From Linnemannia elongata (taxonomy: Eukaryota; Mortierellomycota; Mortierellomycetes; Mortierellales; Mortierellaceae): a stretch of 64,000 bases of DNA. The stretch spans positions 2,034,501 to 2,098,500 of the forward strand of contig JAXBDG010000012.1 of NCBI GenBank assembly GCA_036320915.1, in the 5' to 3' direction. Positions within the stretch are counted from its first letter, which is position 1, and every line of letters begins with the position of its first letter. Below, piece by piece: positions 31,182 to 45,200 of the stretch. The notes beneath the pieces are model-generated. The model worked only from the letters and a program-made list of their open reading frames with translations. It was not told the DNA's origin and did not search any database. A program made the position numbers and the translations under genes.

Positions 31182-33023
31182 ACTTTTGTAAATAAATGCG
31201 CTATACAGATAGGCTTCACACGTCAACGATACATCTGCAAGGCTTACTTACATGATGGTCTTGTGGTCACTTTTGGTGACGACGGGAGGTCGATCCTTTT
31301 GGAGCTTGGTCGTAACATCTCTCAGCTTGGCCTTCCATGTCGAGAGATAATGCAGACGCGACGACTGGTAAAACTTCTCGACGAATCCTGGTTGGATGGA
31401 ACAATTCTGACGGTTCCAGGGTACCGAGAGTTCAATGACGGTCGGATGCCGATTGTCTTGCGAATCGGGCTCGACCTGTGATCCTACAATCTCTGTCGTT
31501 TTGATCGTGTTTTCCGATTCCGGAATAGGCATCATGCCTGGCAATCCCGCTCGGGTGTAAGGATTGAAGCCGAGAGGCTTATATACTGGTATCGGTATCG
31601 GTGGAGGATCCATTGGTTGTGGTCGTTGTGGCTGAGGTGGCGACTCTGAAGGAGAATCAATAGGGACTTGAGTAAATGGCAAAAGGTCTTGTTCTGGAGG
31701 TGTGATATCAGCCGGTGGTTGTTGTTCAGAGGGTGGCTCATGAGTTGGTGGTGTGAGCTGATAATCAAGTTGATCCAGATCTAGTCCCTCGAAAAAGGAG
31801 TCTTCCCCATCCATATCCTCCAATGCGGCTTCAATCTCTGCCTCCGGGGTATCCTGCATGGCCAGTGCGTCGTCGATTTCGATACTGTCCTCTGCAACTA
31901 TGTTGCTTAATGATGGCACTGCTATAGTATCGGGTACAGTCGTCTGGTGTGATGAGTGTTTTGTATAGTTACTGACCATATCGACATCGGGTTCTGCCTG
32001 CGTTTGGTATGGGTTCGATCCGTCTGTCGGCTTAGTCATGTGTGCACTTCCTCCTGATGCTGATACAGTCGCTGATCCTGATTTAGTCGTCTGCGATCCT
32101 GATCGAAACTGCGTGAGCGAGCCTGGTATCCGAATCGTGCTGAAGTTGTGCCAAGGAAGGAGCTTGTTGGCCTTGACGCTCTCTGTGACCCACTCTGGCT
32201 TCGCCACCTTGTAGTTTCTATTTGGTGTCATTATGGATAAATGATGAGAGCGAGTCCAGACATAGACAATAGAGGCTAGCTTTATCATTGCAGCAGCTTG
32301 GTCTATGAGACTTACCTGAACTCTTTCATCTTGGACTGTGTCAGGTTAGAAGCGATGATATGTGTTATCCTGCTCTTGGACACTAGAACAGCAGTTGAAA
32401 ACAATTGGGCGTCAGCGAAGTGATGAACACGGATCAAATTGCCTTGTGTGTACAGCAGTGGGACGCAACTTACAGAATTGGGTAAACTCGCCTCCTAATA
32501 GTACAAGAATGAAGATCACGTTGGTTAGATCAGTCTTCATTGTGCGTTCTCCATTTGACAACAATGGTAGTTTGTTCCGCATATCCACTGTTTGCTTGCC
32601 TCTCTGCACGATCATATTCCGAATCTCTAAATAATTGAAGTCAAGCGTCTCTATTAGCCATACGTGTTTTTTGTAGAATACATCAGGCGAAACAATGAAG
32701 TGAAATAAACGAGCTCCAAGGCAACATTACCATGGATAGGCGGGTCAGTGTATCCATTGACGTAGACGATGACACCCTCAAAGATCTGAGGCAATTCGTC
32801 TTCCACCAAAGCAGCACTATCAACCAATTGAAGGAGCGAGTAGTTCGTAAGCGCGACAAATACAGCAATAGTCAATTGCATCCATGTGGCCATGGACAGA
32901 GAGATAGACTTTATACATTTCATCCTGTTGGAGCTGGAGCTTGATCTTTTTGTTCTTGAAGTATGAGCCAAAGTCTCCATATCCAATGGCCTCGTAGGGG
33001 TTATCGGGTTTCTCGCGCTCCAT
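27807..33023 (-). CDS. REV1: DNA repair protein REV1, Y-family translesion polymerase (1433 aa)
   Basis: Ten exons: 32917-33023, 32731-32816, 32600-32626, 32474-32494, 32316-32382, 31252-32217, 30062-31130, 29793-29967, 29021-29694 and 27807-28916, total 4,302 nt, all phases consistent. Rev1 inserts dCMP opposite abasic sites and scaffolds other translesion polymerases in the nucleus. The N-terminal BRCT is spread over exons 1-6 (YVNGYTDPP, IVQRGGEFTQF, THIIASNLTQSKMKEFR, KPEWVTESV). The catalytic core starts at about residue 425 (TIMHIDFDCFFASV) and includes the SVDEA metal motif (about 524-528), the HhH/thumb (DLPGVGYKI) and the little finger. The tail has three ubiquitin-binding-like LP motifs (FKELPKDIQDEL, LQALPPEIRAEI, LAALPQDIRAEV) and the C-terminal interaction domain (DLRVLLTQWVQ). 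Exons 3 and 4 are only 27 and 21 nt. The intron after exon 3 begins with GC. The gene is convergent with its downstream neighbour. Confidence 0.93.
31153..31180. repeat. Homopolymer A tract in a REV1 intron
   Basis: About 28 A (T on the coding strand) inside the intron between exons 6 and 7 of REV1, close to the acceptor, where it extends the polypyrimidine tract. Confidence 0.9.
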
Positions 33024-34176
33024 TCCTTATCCGAATGGGAGGTGAGAGAGCGAGTCAGTCGAGAAGGTCGTTGTGCGATGTTGTTATGACAAGCGTGTGG
33101 AGAGTGAAAGGAAAGAGACGTGCATTGTGTCAGGGGAGGAGGAGGGATGAGTTTGAAGGAGAAGGAATGCAAAAGTGTTAATGAACGAAGGGAAAAAGAA
33201 GAAAAGGTCAAGCGAGACTGCAGAACATTTTCAACCCCGTGCGCCACCAAAAATATCCAAACCCCTTAGGAGTCGATTTCTGTTGTTGCAACCCTTCCAG
33301 TCCTTCCACGGAACAGAAGACATGCATAAAGAATGGACTGTCGACTGTTGAGTGCTGAGTTGGCTGAGTTCGGTTTGGCAGTATTGATTTTTTTGTTATG
33401 GGCAAGTCATAAAAATAAGAAGGTGGTAAACATGGTCTAGAAGATTGATGGTCAACAAGAAGGGCGATAGCCACTTAGCCAACCACCATGGCACCCCATC
33501 GCTGATCCCTTTGCTTGTATCACTTACTTATCAAGAATATAGAATAGTCATTGTGGAAGGAACATATTCAAAAGACTACCCTCTCACTACTTTGTAGGAG
33601 GGGGGCAGTCGCACTGAACAAAGCCAAAGGAGAAGACAATAGGAAGTAAAAAGGATTAGAAGGTGAGAGATAGAGGCTTCGTGGTATATTGGATTGGCCC
33701 AAGTTGATTATCAAGAGAGAGAGAGAGAGAGAGAGAGAGAGTCTGCCACTCGCACACGTTGCAACTGCAACCACATTCATACTTCAGCAAGCCAAAAGCA
33801 CAAGCAAATCAAAAGCCAACCAAGCCAAGCAGGGTTCACTCCGCTCCACTCCCTTCTACCTTTTTTTGTTCCCTTCTCATTTCCCTTTTTTTTTTTTTTT
33901 TTTTTTTTTCTTTCTCTTCCATACCGACCTTACTTCGCCAAACACACACATCCGTCCCTCTCGTCCACCTCGTCTGCCTCGTCTGCTCGCCTGTCTTGTC
34001 TTGTCTGGCCTAATCAACTCTGCCCTTAGCTTGATTGTCTTACGCTCACAAATAGGGATCACTCATCCCTCTCTCTCTCTACACTTGGGCCACACAACTC
34101 TGAAGAAAAAGTCGGCACACCTGGAACAACGGGAACCTACACCCACAAGGACAACCACCACCACCACGCATAAAGA
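33024..34176. other. Shared promoter region of REV1 and the STIMATE-family gene
   Basis: Divergent spacer of about 1.15 kb. It holds a GA microsatellite (33714-33740) and a poly-T tract (33887-33910). No gene is seen; the plus-strand frames here are low-complexity Ser/Phe/Pro leader translations. Confidence 0.55.
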
Positions 34177-35747
34177 ATGGTCTTCTTCACTCTATCATCA
34201 AGAGCTCTCCCAGACGACGAAGGGAGCACGACTGCACCCCCGCAAGCAGGTGGCACTTGCGAGCTGATGAGCTCCTTTGCCATCTTTGTCCAGCTCCTCC
34301 TCGCCACCATCGCCTTCTCGACCCTCATCTTCAAGCGGAGCAAGGAGAGACCTATGCGGCCACTCAAAGTCTGGTATGTTTTTTTTACAGCCTTTTTATC
34401 AGGGAGGGAATAGTAAGAAAGAAGGGCAATTGAAAGTCTGATAAGGTACAAGGGCTCCAATTGAAGTGGAAGGGGACGAGGAGCGTGGAGGGTGTGGAGT
34501 GACTCCTCGCTTTGGCCTCTCAACAGCCAGTCAGCAGTTTCCACTTTGTTTTTTGTTTTGTTTTGTTTTTTTGTGTTCAGACACAATGACGATGGGATGC
34601 AATGAAAGAAGGAAGGACAGACATACAGGATGACCATGACATGGCACACAACTAATCTTTCTCCTTGGCTGTCGTCGAATGAATCAACTAGGTTGTATGA
34701 TGTGAGTAAGCAGATTGTGGGTGGAGTGGTCATCCACTCACTGAACCTCTTGGCGGCGACTATTTTTGGGCTGTCTGAACGCAAGGACAACAATCCTTGT
34801 ATCTGGTAAGCTCATTCTCCAGCTGTTCAGCACCCAGCCCAGCTGTATACTGCAATGGCCCGTACTATGATCCGCATTTGCTAATGGATGTGCTTTCATA
34901 TGCATAATAATAGGTACTTTTTGAATATCTTCTTGGACACGACATTTGGAGTGGGAGTTCTGTACCTGTTTCTTAAGGCAGCGGACAAGTACTTTGTGCA
35001 TATGCGGATGGAGGGACTCAGGACAGGAGACTACGGGAACCCACCTCAGTTTGAGCGGTGGTGGAAGCAGACGTTTGTCTTTTCTCTTGGTCTCGTTGTC
35101 ATGAAGATCGTCGTTGTTATCGTTCTTACCTGGGTACGTCTACTTTGTCATTTGTGATCCATTTCTAGTCTCTCTTTGTGATATCGTCCCTGCATTCCTT
35201 TACATGATCACTTTTTACTGCTTTTGCTATTCTCATGCCTCAATGACTGAGATAGTCATCTGGACTCAATTGATCTCCTCCTCTGACTCTTGCACAGTAA
35301 ACTAACGATCAATTGCTTCCTATTCATGACCTACAATAGCCATTCTTGTTCACGTTCGGAGAGTGGGTGCTGGGATGGACACTGCAGAACGAGAAGCTGC
35401 AGATCCTGTTTGTGATGCTCATCCTGCCCCTGAGTATGAACATCTGCCAGTTCTGGGTCATCGACTACATCCTCAAGCAAAAGACGCCCGAAAAGTTCCC
35501 CATCAGGATAGACGACGACGAGGAGGATCTTTATGGACTTGTCGATGGACTGGAACACAACTCGGACGACGACAGCAGGGATAACGAGGATTCAACAGAG
35601 CACCATGTCGGCCAAGCTAATAGAGATCGCCATCATGACAGGCCAATGCGACTCCAACCCACCGATAGTCGCGACAGTCAGCAGGAGGATGATGACGATG
35701 AAGAGTTCACAGAACTCTCCTCTGCACCTGTCCACAGGCATCAGTAA
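34177..35747 (+). CDS. STIMATE/TMEM110-family membrane protein (312 aa)
   Basis: Exons 34177-34373, 34692-34805, 34914-35133 and 35340-35747, all in phase. It is a multi-pass membrane protein of the family that includes animal STIMATE (ER, calcium-entry regulator) and yeast vacuolar-membrane YPL162c. Diagnostic blocks are CELMSSFAIFVQLLLATIAF, LKVWLYDVSKQIVGGVVIHSLN (restored by splicing), NPCIWYFLNIFLDTTFGVG, GDYGNPPQFERWWKQ (cytosolic loop) and MLILPLSMNICQFWVIDYILK. Five or six hydrophobic helices precede a long acidic cytosolic tail (DDDEEDLYGL.., EDDDDEEF). Function in this fungus is inferred only from the family: organelle-membrane contact or calcium handling. Confidence 0.88.
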
Positions 35748-37258
35748 TAGTCATCTGGAGTACGATGAATCCAACACCCAGCAGGTTATACATTTTTTTT
35801 TCGTACTCGACCTTTTCAGCATAGAACGGACATCGACATCACCTTCAAAAACACCCATAATAAACCCTCTCTTGTACATTATCGGCAAATCCTTTTTTCT
35901 GGAACGAAGCTGTTTGCAGTGAATTGACGTTGATCCTCCCCGGCTCACTCAATCGTCAGCTATAATATCCAACTGATGATTTAGTTCTGTTTTGCCTTGT
36001 TTATATGTTGTGCATGGTATTTCTTTTTCTTCTTTTCCCTTTTCCCTCACAGGGCAATACCTTTCCTCTATCTCTCACAACAACCAGAGCCTCTCGGAGC
36101 TCAAACGATGAATAGAAATAAAAGTTCAAGGGTCCTGGCGGTATTGTTGGGTTGTGCAAATGTCAGTATCCCCTGTTTCTCCTTAAAATATGTCCTCATG
36201 TAATCTATCTGGTCGCCACGTCGATACTGTCCCCCTAATGTCCCCTAGGATCCTAAGTTCCGGTTCGCTTCGACCCGCCCCACCGGATCCCTAGGCCTCG
36301 GCAGTTCCGACCCAGGAAGCTTTCTCGAGACTTCTGTGCTCTGCCGATCCCGCGACCCCGATTCTCCTGGAGTTTGGCCGAACTTCACTGCATCATAAAT
36401 AGTTAGTATTACCTTAGTATCTCTTTCAATTTATTTTTCGTTCTCATTGATAAAGATATATCATTTTCCTCATATACGTTTTCTCCTTGTTCTTAATGTC
36501 CATCTTCCACTGAACATTCATCTATCTAGCCTTTTCTTCTCTCTATTCCTTGTGGAGCTCTCTAACCTGGGACTCTATCCCTCTTCCCCTCTGTCTTTAT
36601 CTGTAATGGTTGCATTGTTGATCGCTCAACTGAATACAGCCAGGTCACACCAGCACTCGCGTACCTTTCTTTGTAAAGCAATTGCCAAATGATCAAACAA
36701 ATATCTTTCTAGTTGTTTTTTTTTTAGTTTCCTCATATATTTTTTTTTTATTTCCTACTCCTCGTCTCCTCTCTTCTCTTCACTTCTTCCTCCTCTCTCC
36801 TCCTCATCTCTTTACTTCTCCTCTCTTCGCCTCTTCTCAATCCTCCTCGTCAATTGCCCACCCCTTCCTTTTCCCTTCCCTTCTCCCTTCCCTTGTCCTT
36901 TCCCTTTCCTTCTCCCATCCGCAACACTCAATCCTTGTCTGGACTCTCTGGTCTCTTTCATTATTCACTCGCGTTGTTCGTCACATAAGGAATATCACAT
37001 CGATTTAATCAAAGTGGACTCTCATTCTTCCTGTGTTCTGTCTTTTCTAGTCATACAACTAGTTCTGCTCTTCCTTGACTTTCTAGTCGTCGACTAGTTC
37101 TGCTCTTCATTGCCTTTCTAGTTCTGCTCCTCCTTGTCTTTCTAGTCGTCAACTAGTTCTGCTCTTCCTTGTCATCTTACTCTCCATCAATTCAACTTGG
37201 AACCGTGTAACAAACAACAAACAATAACCAACTCGATCCAACAACGCCACCAGCACCT
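35748..37258. other. Gene-free region before the Gag-like locus
   Basis: No gene that I can support. A distinctly GC-rich patch lies at about 36238-36385 in otherwise AT- or CT-rich DNA, followed by a TATA-like CATAAATAG (36393-36401). It could be part of a degraded LTR or promoter, but I found no second copy within the window. Long CT-rich tracts run from 36740 to 36930. Confidence 0.45.
37041..37172. repeat. Short direct repeats with internal palindrome CTAGTCGTCGACTAG
   Basis: Three to four copies of a roughly 36-bp unit, TTTCTAGTCGTC(G/A)ACTAGTTCTGCTCTTCCTTG, one of them shortened. Each full unit contains a near-perfect palindrome centred on GTCGAC. It lies about 90 bp upstream of the Gag-like ATG, so it may be in the leader or promoter. 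Confidence 0.8.
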
Positions 37259-39423
<2,165 letters not shown>

Positions 39424-40442
39424 TCTTCCCTTTATTCTTTTATCTCCTTCCTTCTCTTTCTTAGAACCGTAGACAATAAAATAAGCTCTTTCGAAGGTGT
39501 CATGTCAATGCGGGGTATAGATGGATGGTTGAGATAGGTATAATAAATACGTACATCGCAGACCTACACCCATGCTTTCTCCTTTCTTCATTTTCCTTGC
39601 GTTTTTTTTTAAAGAATTGGCTTCCTTCTCTTAATATGCCTCAATGTGCCCTTGAACCCTTGCTTCTTCTTGTTTGTTTCCCGTACATTCTTGTGCGTCC
39701 TGACCTGCATCATCGCCCTCTTCTTCCTTCTTGACTTGATTTAGTGACGGTTTCTATGTTCTTTTTTTCATATTTAATAAAATAACAGCAGAGGAAAAGA
39801 TAAAGAGCAGCTTTTTCCTTTTCCCTTTTTTTTTGACTTGATTCCCTTTTCCTTTGGCGCGTTCGCTTTGAAATCCGGATCAGATTAGGAGCTCCACAGA
39901 GGGACCTGCAGTGCTGTCGGCATCTCCTTCAGGATATAACACGTCCATCCTACCGTGTGCCGAATTCACCATCGAGATGAACACCCGGACGCACGGTCGA
40001 CTGAGCAGATGAACAGCATTTCCATCTACTTCCAAGCATTTTTGTGCCGCCAAGCGATGTAGAAACCATCCAAAGCACGCCCCGTCCACGAGTCCGCCAG
40101 ACCTCCGCTGTTGCAGCCCAACATCCGACCACAGGCCGACAGATCGTCTAACGGCGTAAACAGCACACCAATGAATGAAAAATGGGTCAGAAGTGCATAT
40201 ACAGCACAACAAAAGGGTCTACTTTAATGTCAGCACACTTTCCCACCCCTTTCCTTTACACCATCTCACTCTTTATGTATGTGAACTCCTTGGTCCTCTC
40301 CTAGTCCGTTCCACACGAACATAGTCCACTTTTGCCCTCAGTGTTGTTTGAACTAGAGACTAGATCCCCAACGCATAGTAAGACCCCGCTTCATGACACT
40401 GGCTTTTCTTCCTCCCTCTTGCCTTTTTTATGTGTCTCTCTT

Positions 40443-40481
<39 letters not shown>

Positions 40482-40617
40482 CTCTCCTCATTAAATAAAG
40501 TCCTATTTTGCTCACCTCTTGCTTTAACTTTTCTTGCTACTTGTCCTTGTTCATACAACTCGCTTCTTTATCCCGCCAACAACAACACACTCGGCTTCCA
40601 TTTTTAGCGACCACAGA
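39424..40617. other. Spacer between the two Gag-like genes
   Basis: No reverse transcriptase, integrase or LTR pair is recognisable. Contains 3' UTR-like AT-rich DNA, a CT microsatellite (40441-40476) and an unexplained moderately GC-rich part (39880-40200) with open frames on the minus strand but no motif that I can name. Confidence 0.5.
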
Positions 40618-41370
40618 ATGCCAACCAACAACAACAACAACAACAGCCACTCATCCAAAGAGAACAGGTTGCACCCATATCTAGCACGCATCCATAGGGA
40701 CATGAATCAAACCTATGAAGCACTACAGGCGAAAATACAGCACTCCCGCTTGCAGTCCGCCCAAACTGCCACCAGCGACAGTCCCACGACGACGCAAGAG
40801 CCAATGGTTCTATTCTCCGCTGCTGTGGATTCACTAATTAAGCACCTCAACGACTATCAAGAGGCCAACACCATTCAGAAACAACTCGTCGAATCTATCA
40901 CCAACAGCAACACCACTCCACGGCCAAAGGAACCTACTCAGCCCTTGACCACCACTAGCATTACCACCACCACCACCACCACCAAAAGGTCAACTACCTC
41001 CTCCTTGACACCGTCGTCGTCATCCTCATCCTCACTATCTGGCGCAACAGCCCCGAAAGTCGGTTCTGGTGGATATGTTGCTCTTGTAAAGGGCAGGTTG
41101 CCACAGGACGAGAGACAATACCGCTTGGACCATGGACTGTGCATGTACTGTGGAATCACGAAGCATGCGGTGTGGAACTGTCCAAAGTTGCAAGCAAAGG
41201 GCGAAAATGATCTCGAGCATCTTTATGATTACCCTTCTTCTTATTACCCTTCTTCTTATTACCCTTCTTCTTATTACCCTTCTTCTTATTCCCCTTCTTC
41301 TTATTATCCTTCTTCTTACTACCCTTCTTCTTCCTCGTTGTCAAGGTATAGACGCCGTGGGAGTTATTGA
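40618..41370 (+). CDS. Gag-derived zinc-knuckle protein lacking the capsid region (250 aa)
   Basis: The start at 40618 (MPTNNNNNNSHSSKENRLHP) gives an N-terminus clearly homologous to the gene at 37259: HPYLARIHRDMNQTYEALQAKI against HPYLENIRRDMNRTYDDLQAQI. A shared VDSLIKHLNDYQ segment and Thr/Ser-rich linkers follow. The whole capsid-like part is missing, and the protein goes directly to KGRLPQDERQYRLDHGLC and a CCHC knuckle CMYCGITKHAVWNC (about residue 174). It ends with seven tandem YPSS-type units and RYRRRGSY. Unlike its neighbour the frame is intact. It may be a domesticated, nucleic-acid-binding Gag fragment or simply an internally deleted copy that has not yet decayed. Confidence 0.65.
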   Translation: MPTNNNNNNSHSSKENRLHPYLARIHRDMNQTYEALQAKIQHSRLQSAQTATSDSPTTTQEPMVLFSAAVDSLIKHLNDYQEANTIQKQLVESITNSNTTPRPKEPTQPLTTTSITTTTTTTKRSTTSSLTPSSSSSSSLSGATAPKVGSGGYVALVKGRLPQDERQYRLDHGLCMYCGITKHAVWNCPKLQAKGENDLEHLYDYPSSYYPSSYYPSSYYPSSYSPSSYYPSSYYPSSSSLSRYRRRGSY

Positions 41371-41751
41371 GCATTGTCCTTTAAATAAAAAAAACCGTCA
41401 ATGAAGACTGACTGGACAGCCTTCATTTATTTGAGATACGAGACAGCATGAATGAAGTCATGCTTAGCAAAACAATTGACCGGTCTCATTTGAATCAGAC
41501 CCTTCTCAGTGTCCCCCTGGCGGTCAATAACAAGAAAGCTGATCCTTCATCCCAGGCACCATCACTGATGACTCTGATTGTTTGACAGAGTGAGAGATCA
41601 GAAACATATTTCTGATCAAAAACATAAATAATGGTCGTCATTGAAGAATAGCCATCGCTCTTTTCAGTTCCAAAGCACACCCATGGTGAAAGGCAATTGC
41701 ACCGAGACGCAATTGACGGAGGGAATTTTTTGGTAGGATAGATTGGAACAA
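41371..41751. other. Flank between Gag-derived gene and Crypton
   Basis: 3' UTR-like DNA with short GATCAGAAAC/TTCTGATC inverted words (41608-41627). No gene is seen. Confidence 0.5.
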
Positions 41752-41759
41752 ATACAGTA
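41752..41759. other. Left-edge copy of the 8-bp Crypton junction word
   Basis: ATACAGTA at the point where the first Crypton copy begins. The base before it is A here but C at the other two copies, so the shared word is exactly eight bases. Confidence 0.8.
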
Positions 41760-42228
41760 TCGGTATATGCATTTACAATTATAAAGGCTCACATGTTTTT
41801 TTGGAGAAATGATTGGCTTCGAGAATTCTGATACGTCGCCAATGGCATTTCTCCCATTTGTGTGAGAAATTGAGAAATGACCAAAATACTTCCCAGTATG
41901 GCAAAAGCGAGCTCAGGCACCAGACAAGGGCATGCCAGAATTCCTCTTGCCTACCTCCTATGCCCATTAACAATACCAATACGCCCGCTTCTCTCTTTTC
42001 TTTTCTGTGCACTGTACTGTTCACTGTACACTCACTCTCCACCGAACGCAGTACCTAATACCTACTCTTTAGCAGCATCAGTCTGTAGCAGCAATAGGCA
42101 GCGGCATTGCACTTGCTTTTTTGGCCAATCACTCTTTTACTTCTTAGCCATTTCATTATTACCAAAAACAAAACAAAACAAAAAAAAGTATGATACACGA
42201 TATTTTTATTATCATTGCCAGGTGGGGA

Positions 42229-45200
42229 CTAGCCGGCTTCTCCTCTTGCAGCCTTCTGGTCTCGGCAATAATTGATCAATTGGTTAACAGTCCATGAATG
42301 CACCTTGAACATTACATCGAGCTCCGAAATGGCCCTCTGGATGGAATCCTGTCGATTAAGGCTGTCATCTGCTGCTCTGAATTGCTCGGCTTGGTATTCG
42401 ACCTCCTCAACCACTCGCTTTTTGTTGTTAAGTTGTTTCTGGTATTTCCTAGAGATGCCCAGTGATTTCTTTCCAGCCTTTTGTCGTTCTTGCTCGAACT
42501 TTTGATATTCTTCCCAGATAGCAGCCACGTTTCCAAGTCTGTAGTTGACTGAAACTGTGACGCCTCCAGTCGTTACACTGGTACTGGTAGTGGTGGCGGT
42601 CGTAGTAGTCGTAGTTGCAGTTGTCGTCATGGTCATGGATGACTGCTGCACAGGCATAGGCACGCCTTGTAGAGGTATCCCCTGAGATTGGGACTGGGAC
42701 TGAGACTGGGCAACTGGGGCCCATCTCGGAAGCCCCAATACTGTTACCGGTACCGGTGCTTGCGCAAGTCTTCGAGGATGAGAAGGACCGGGCTGCTCAG
42801 AATGAACCTGACAAGCAGTGGACACGGCTAGAGCGGGAGTGGATCCGAATGCGTACTGACATGAGGGTGCTGGATAAGGTTGTGACGAGAGCGCTGGGTA
42901 TGATTGCCAGGGAGGGAGAACAGAACCAGAACCAAGGGCGGAGGGGCCGAGTCGGCTGATCAGATAATCCAACTTGGACTCGACACGGAAAATAGTATCC
43001 TTGAAATAGCTCATGCCACAGTCAAAGAGAGTATCCACATACATCATGGCTTGATCCAGGCGTTCAGCTGCTGTCCTTCGAAGCCCTTGCATCTCGCGCT
43101 CCATGTTCTCAAAACTCCCTGGTAGCCTCCCCATTATCTCCCCTTGCCGAACGAGAACTCGTTGCTGGTCCTGTAGAACCATCTTCACATTGGGATGCAT
43201 GTCCACCGGCAGCGCCACATCCTTCGAGCTCAACGCTGCCTCTACCTGCTCCTTAAAGGCCTGGAAAGCTGCCGTTTTGAACACTCCGAATGCAAGTAGA
43301 GGCGACTCCACATCGGTGAATCGGCACAGGTACTCTGCAGCATCCTGAAGGATCACTCGTCGTAGGCGAAGTAGTGCCTTTAAAAAGCATTGTTTCGCCA
43401 GGTCAGATTGTCGAGTGTTGGATGGGACAAAACCTCGGACGTTCGGATCGTACTGCAGCGGCAAGACATTGCTGAGTTGGGAAGGATCATTGGCGTTCCT
43501 CTCCTCCATTTCGTGTATGCACTCCTCTTGCCATTCATCGTACTCAGAGCTGCCTGGAGGTCCGAATGCGGTTTCGATGAAAGGAAATATTTGTCGTTGC
43601 AATTCCAAACTAGGCGAGATTTCGTTCCGCTTGAGATGGAAAGGTACTTGTCCACCCAGAAATCCAGCCATCTGAACCGCAAAAAGGTAAGAGGGGTCGT
43701 CATCGTAGTACTCGTCCAATTTGCTGTTCTGATGTACCCAACGACCTGCCTTCTTGATATCCTCTCGCCTGATTCGTAACATCTTGGCCTCGCTTGCACC
43801 ACTATGGCGGCCGGAATGAGTGATGTGACGGCACGATACGCGCTGACGTTTGAAACAGTCTCTTGTGGAGTCCGCTTGGCTTTCATATGATAGCTCGTCC
43901 TTCACGTTGGGCCAAGTGTGAACGAGCTTTGTACTGATCCAATCGGGATCATCAAAATCCGGTGGGTTCTCATGTTTGACCTAAAGTCATATCCACAACG
44001 CGCGAATAGAAATGAGGACAAGAGTACTTGTCATAGTCAGACTTTATACATGCACTCAACACAACACAATACGTAAAAATGAAAAAAGGTAGGCGCTTCA
44101 AGCTTACATGGAACAGGTCATAGAAGTAGAACCCAAGCGCTCCAACACTGCAGCGACGTACATCAGAATGTCTAGTAGAAACGCCATACAACATCTTGCC
44201 TGACGGGTTGGTTTTGCCCTTGTGAAAAGAGGTCATCAAGTAAACCAGGTTTTGAGTACCGCCTACAACATTGAAGGCAGGATCCATAAAGATGTCTGAG
44301 TAGGAAATCCCTCGAAGGTCCTCGTCTCTCAGGAGCATGGCATGTCTTATCGCTAGCGAGAGATGTAATCTCATCGCAGGCGATGTTTCCGACACTGGCT
44401 GCTGCCATGCGTCTAAAAGACACCTACCAAGGTTACATGGGATACAAAATGTTGTTAGTTGCACTCAACATATTGCGCTTCCTGTTATTGCTCCTACATA
44501 ATTTCAATGTTCTCTCTCGCTCGCTCTCGCACACACCTTATATGCTCGTCGATCGTGTATGTGTTTCTGACTGCACAGGAGGCAGACCAGTTGCGATGGT
44601 TGACCAATTCGCCGATCACAAGGTCGTTGTTGTATTTGCGGAGAGTCTCCTTGATCGCCGTACTCTTTCGTAGATGTGGCGCAGGGTTGGGATTGACGAT
44701 ACGATTACTTTGCCGTGTTTGCAAATGGATGATCGCTTTTAATGCCTGATCCATAGTCGATTTCTCGCATAGCACCTGCAGGACCTTGGACCCATCCTTC
44801 TCCTGCGGGACTTTTTCCAGGACTGGTGATAATATAGACAGACAATAAAGATTAGCATATCATCCGCATCCGAACTCCACTGCACAACAATACCTGATAC
44901 TCTTATTCATTCTATCCATCATTCCTAACAAATCCTGTAAAACTTACTTGTGCGCAGATCAACTGGTCGACGATTTGCCTTATTGGTATTGGAATCCGAC
45001 GCTACCAATGCAAGAGCCACCCTCACGTCTTTGGTGTCGTCAGCCTTGAAGACCTTGGGAATTTTCCTCTTAAACATGAAGTCCTTAAAAAACACAAGGA
45101 CTTTCTCCTCGGAGACCTCATATCGGAAGTCTTTCTCGAACACGTACATCCTGTCACAAAAGTCCTATGCGAGACATCATTCACGGATAGGAACCACTAT

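Noticed and set aside
41779..42042. 87-codon minus-strand frame at the left end of each Crypton
   Set aside because: It lies downstream of the recombinase stop, has no recognisable domain, and its antisense and sense frames are equally open; probably 3' non-coding.
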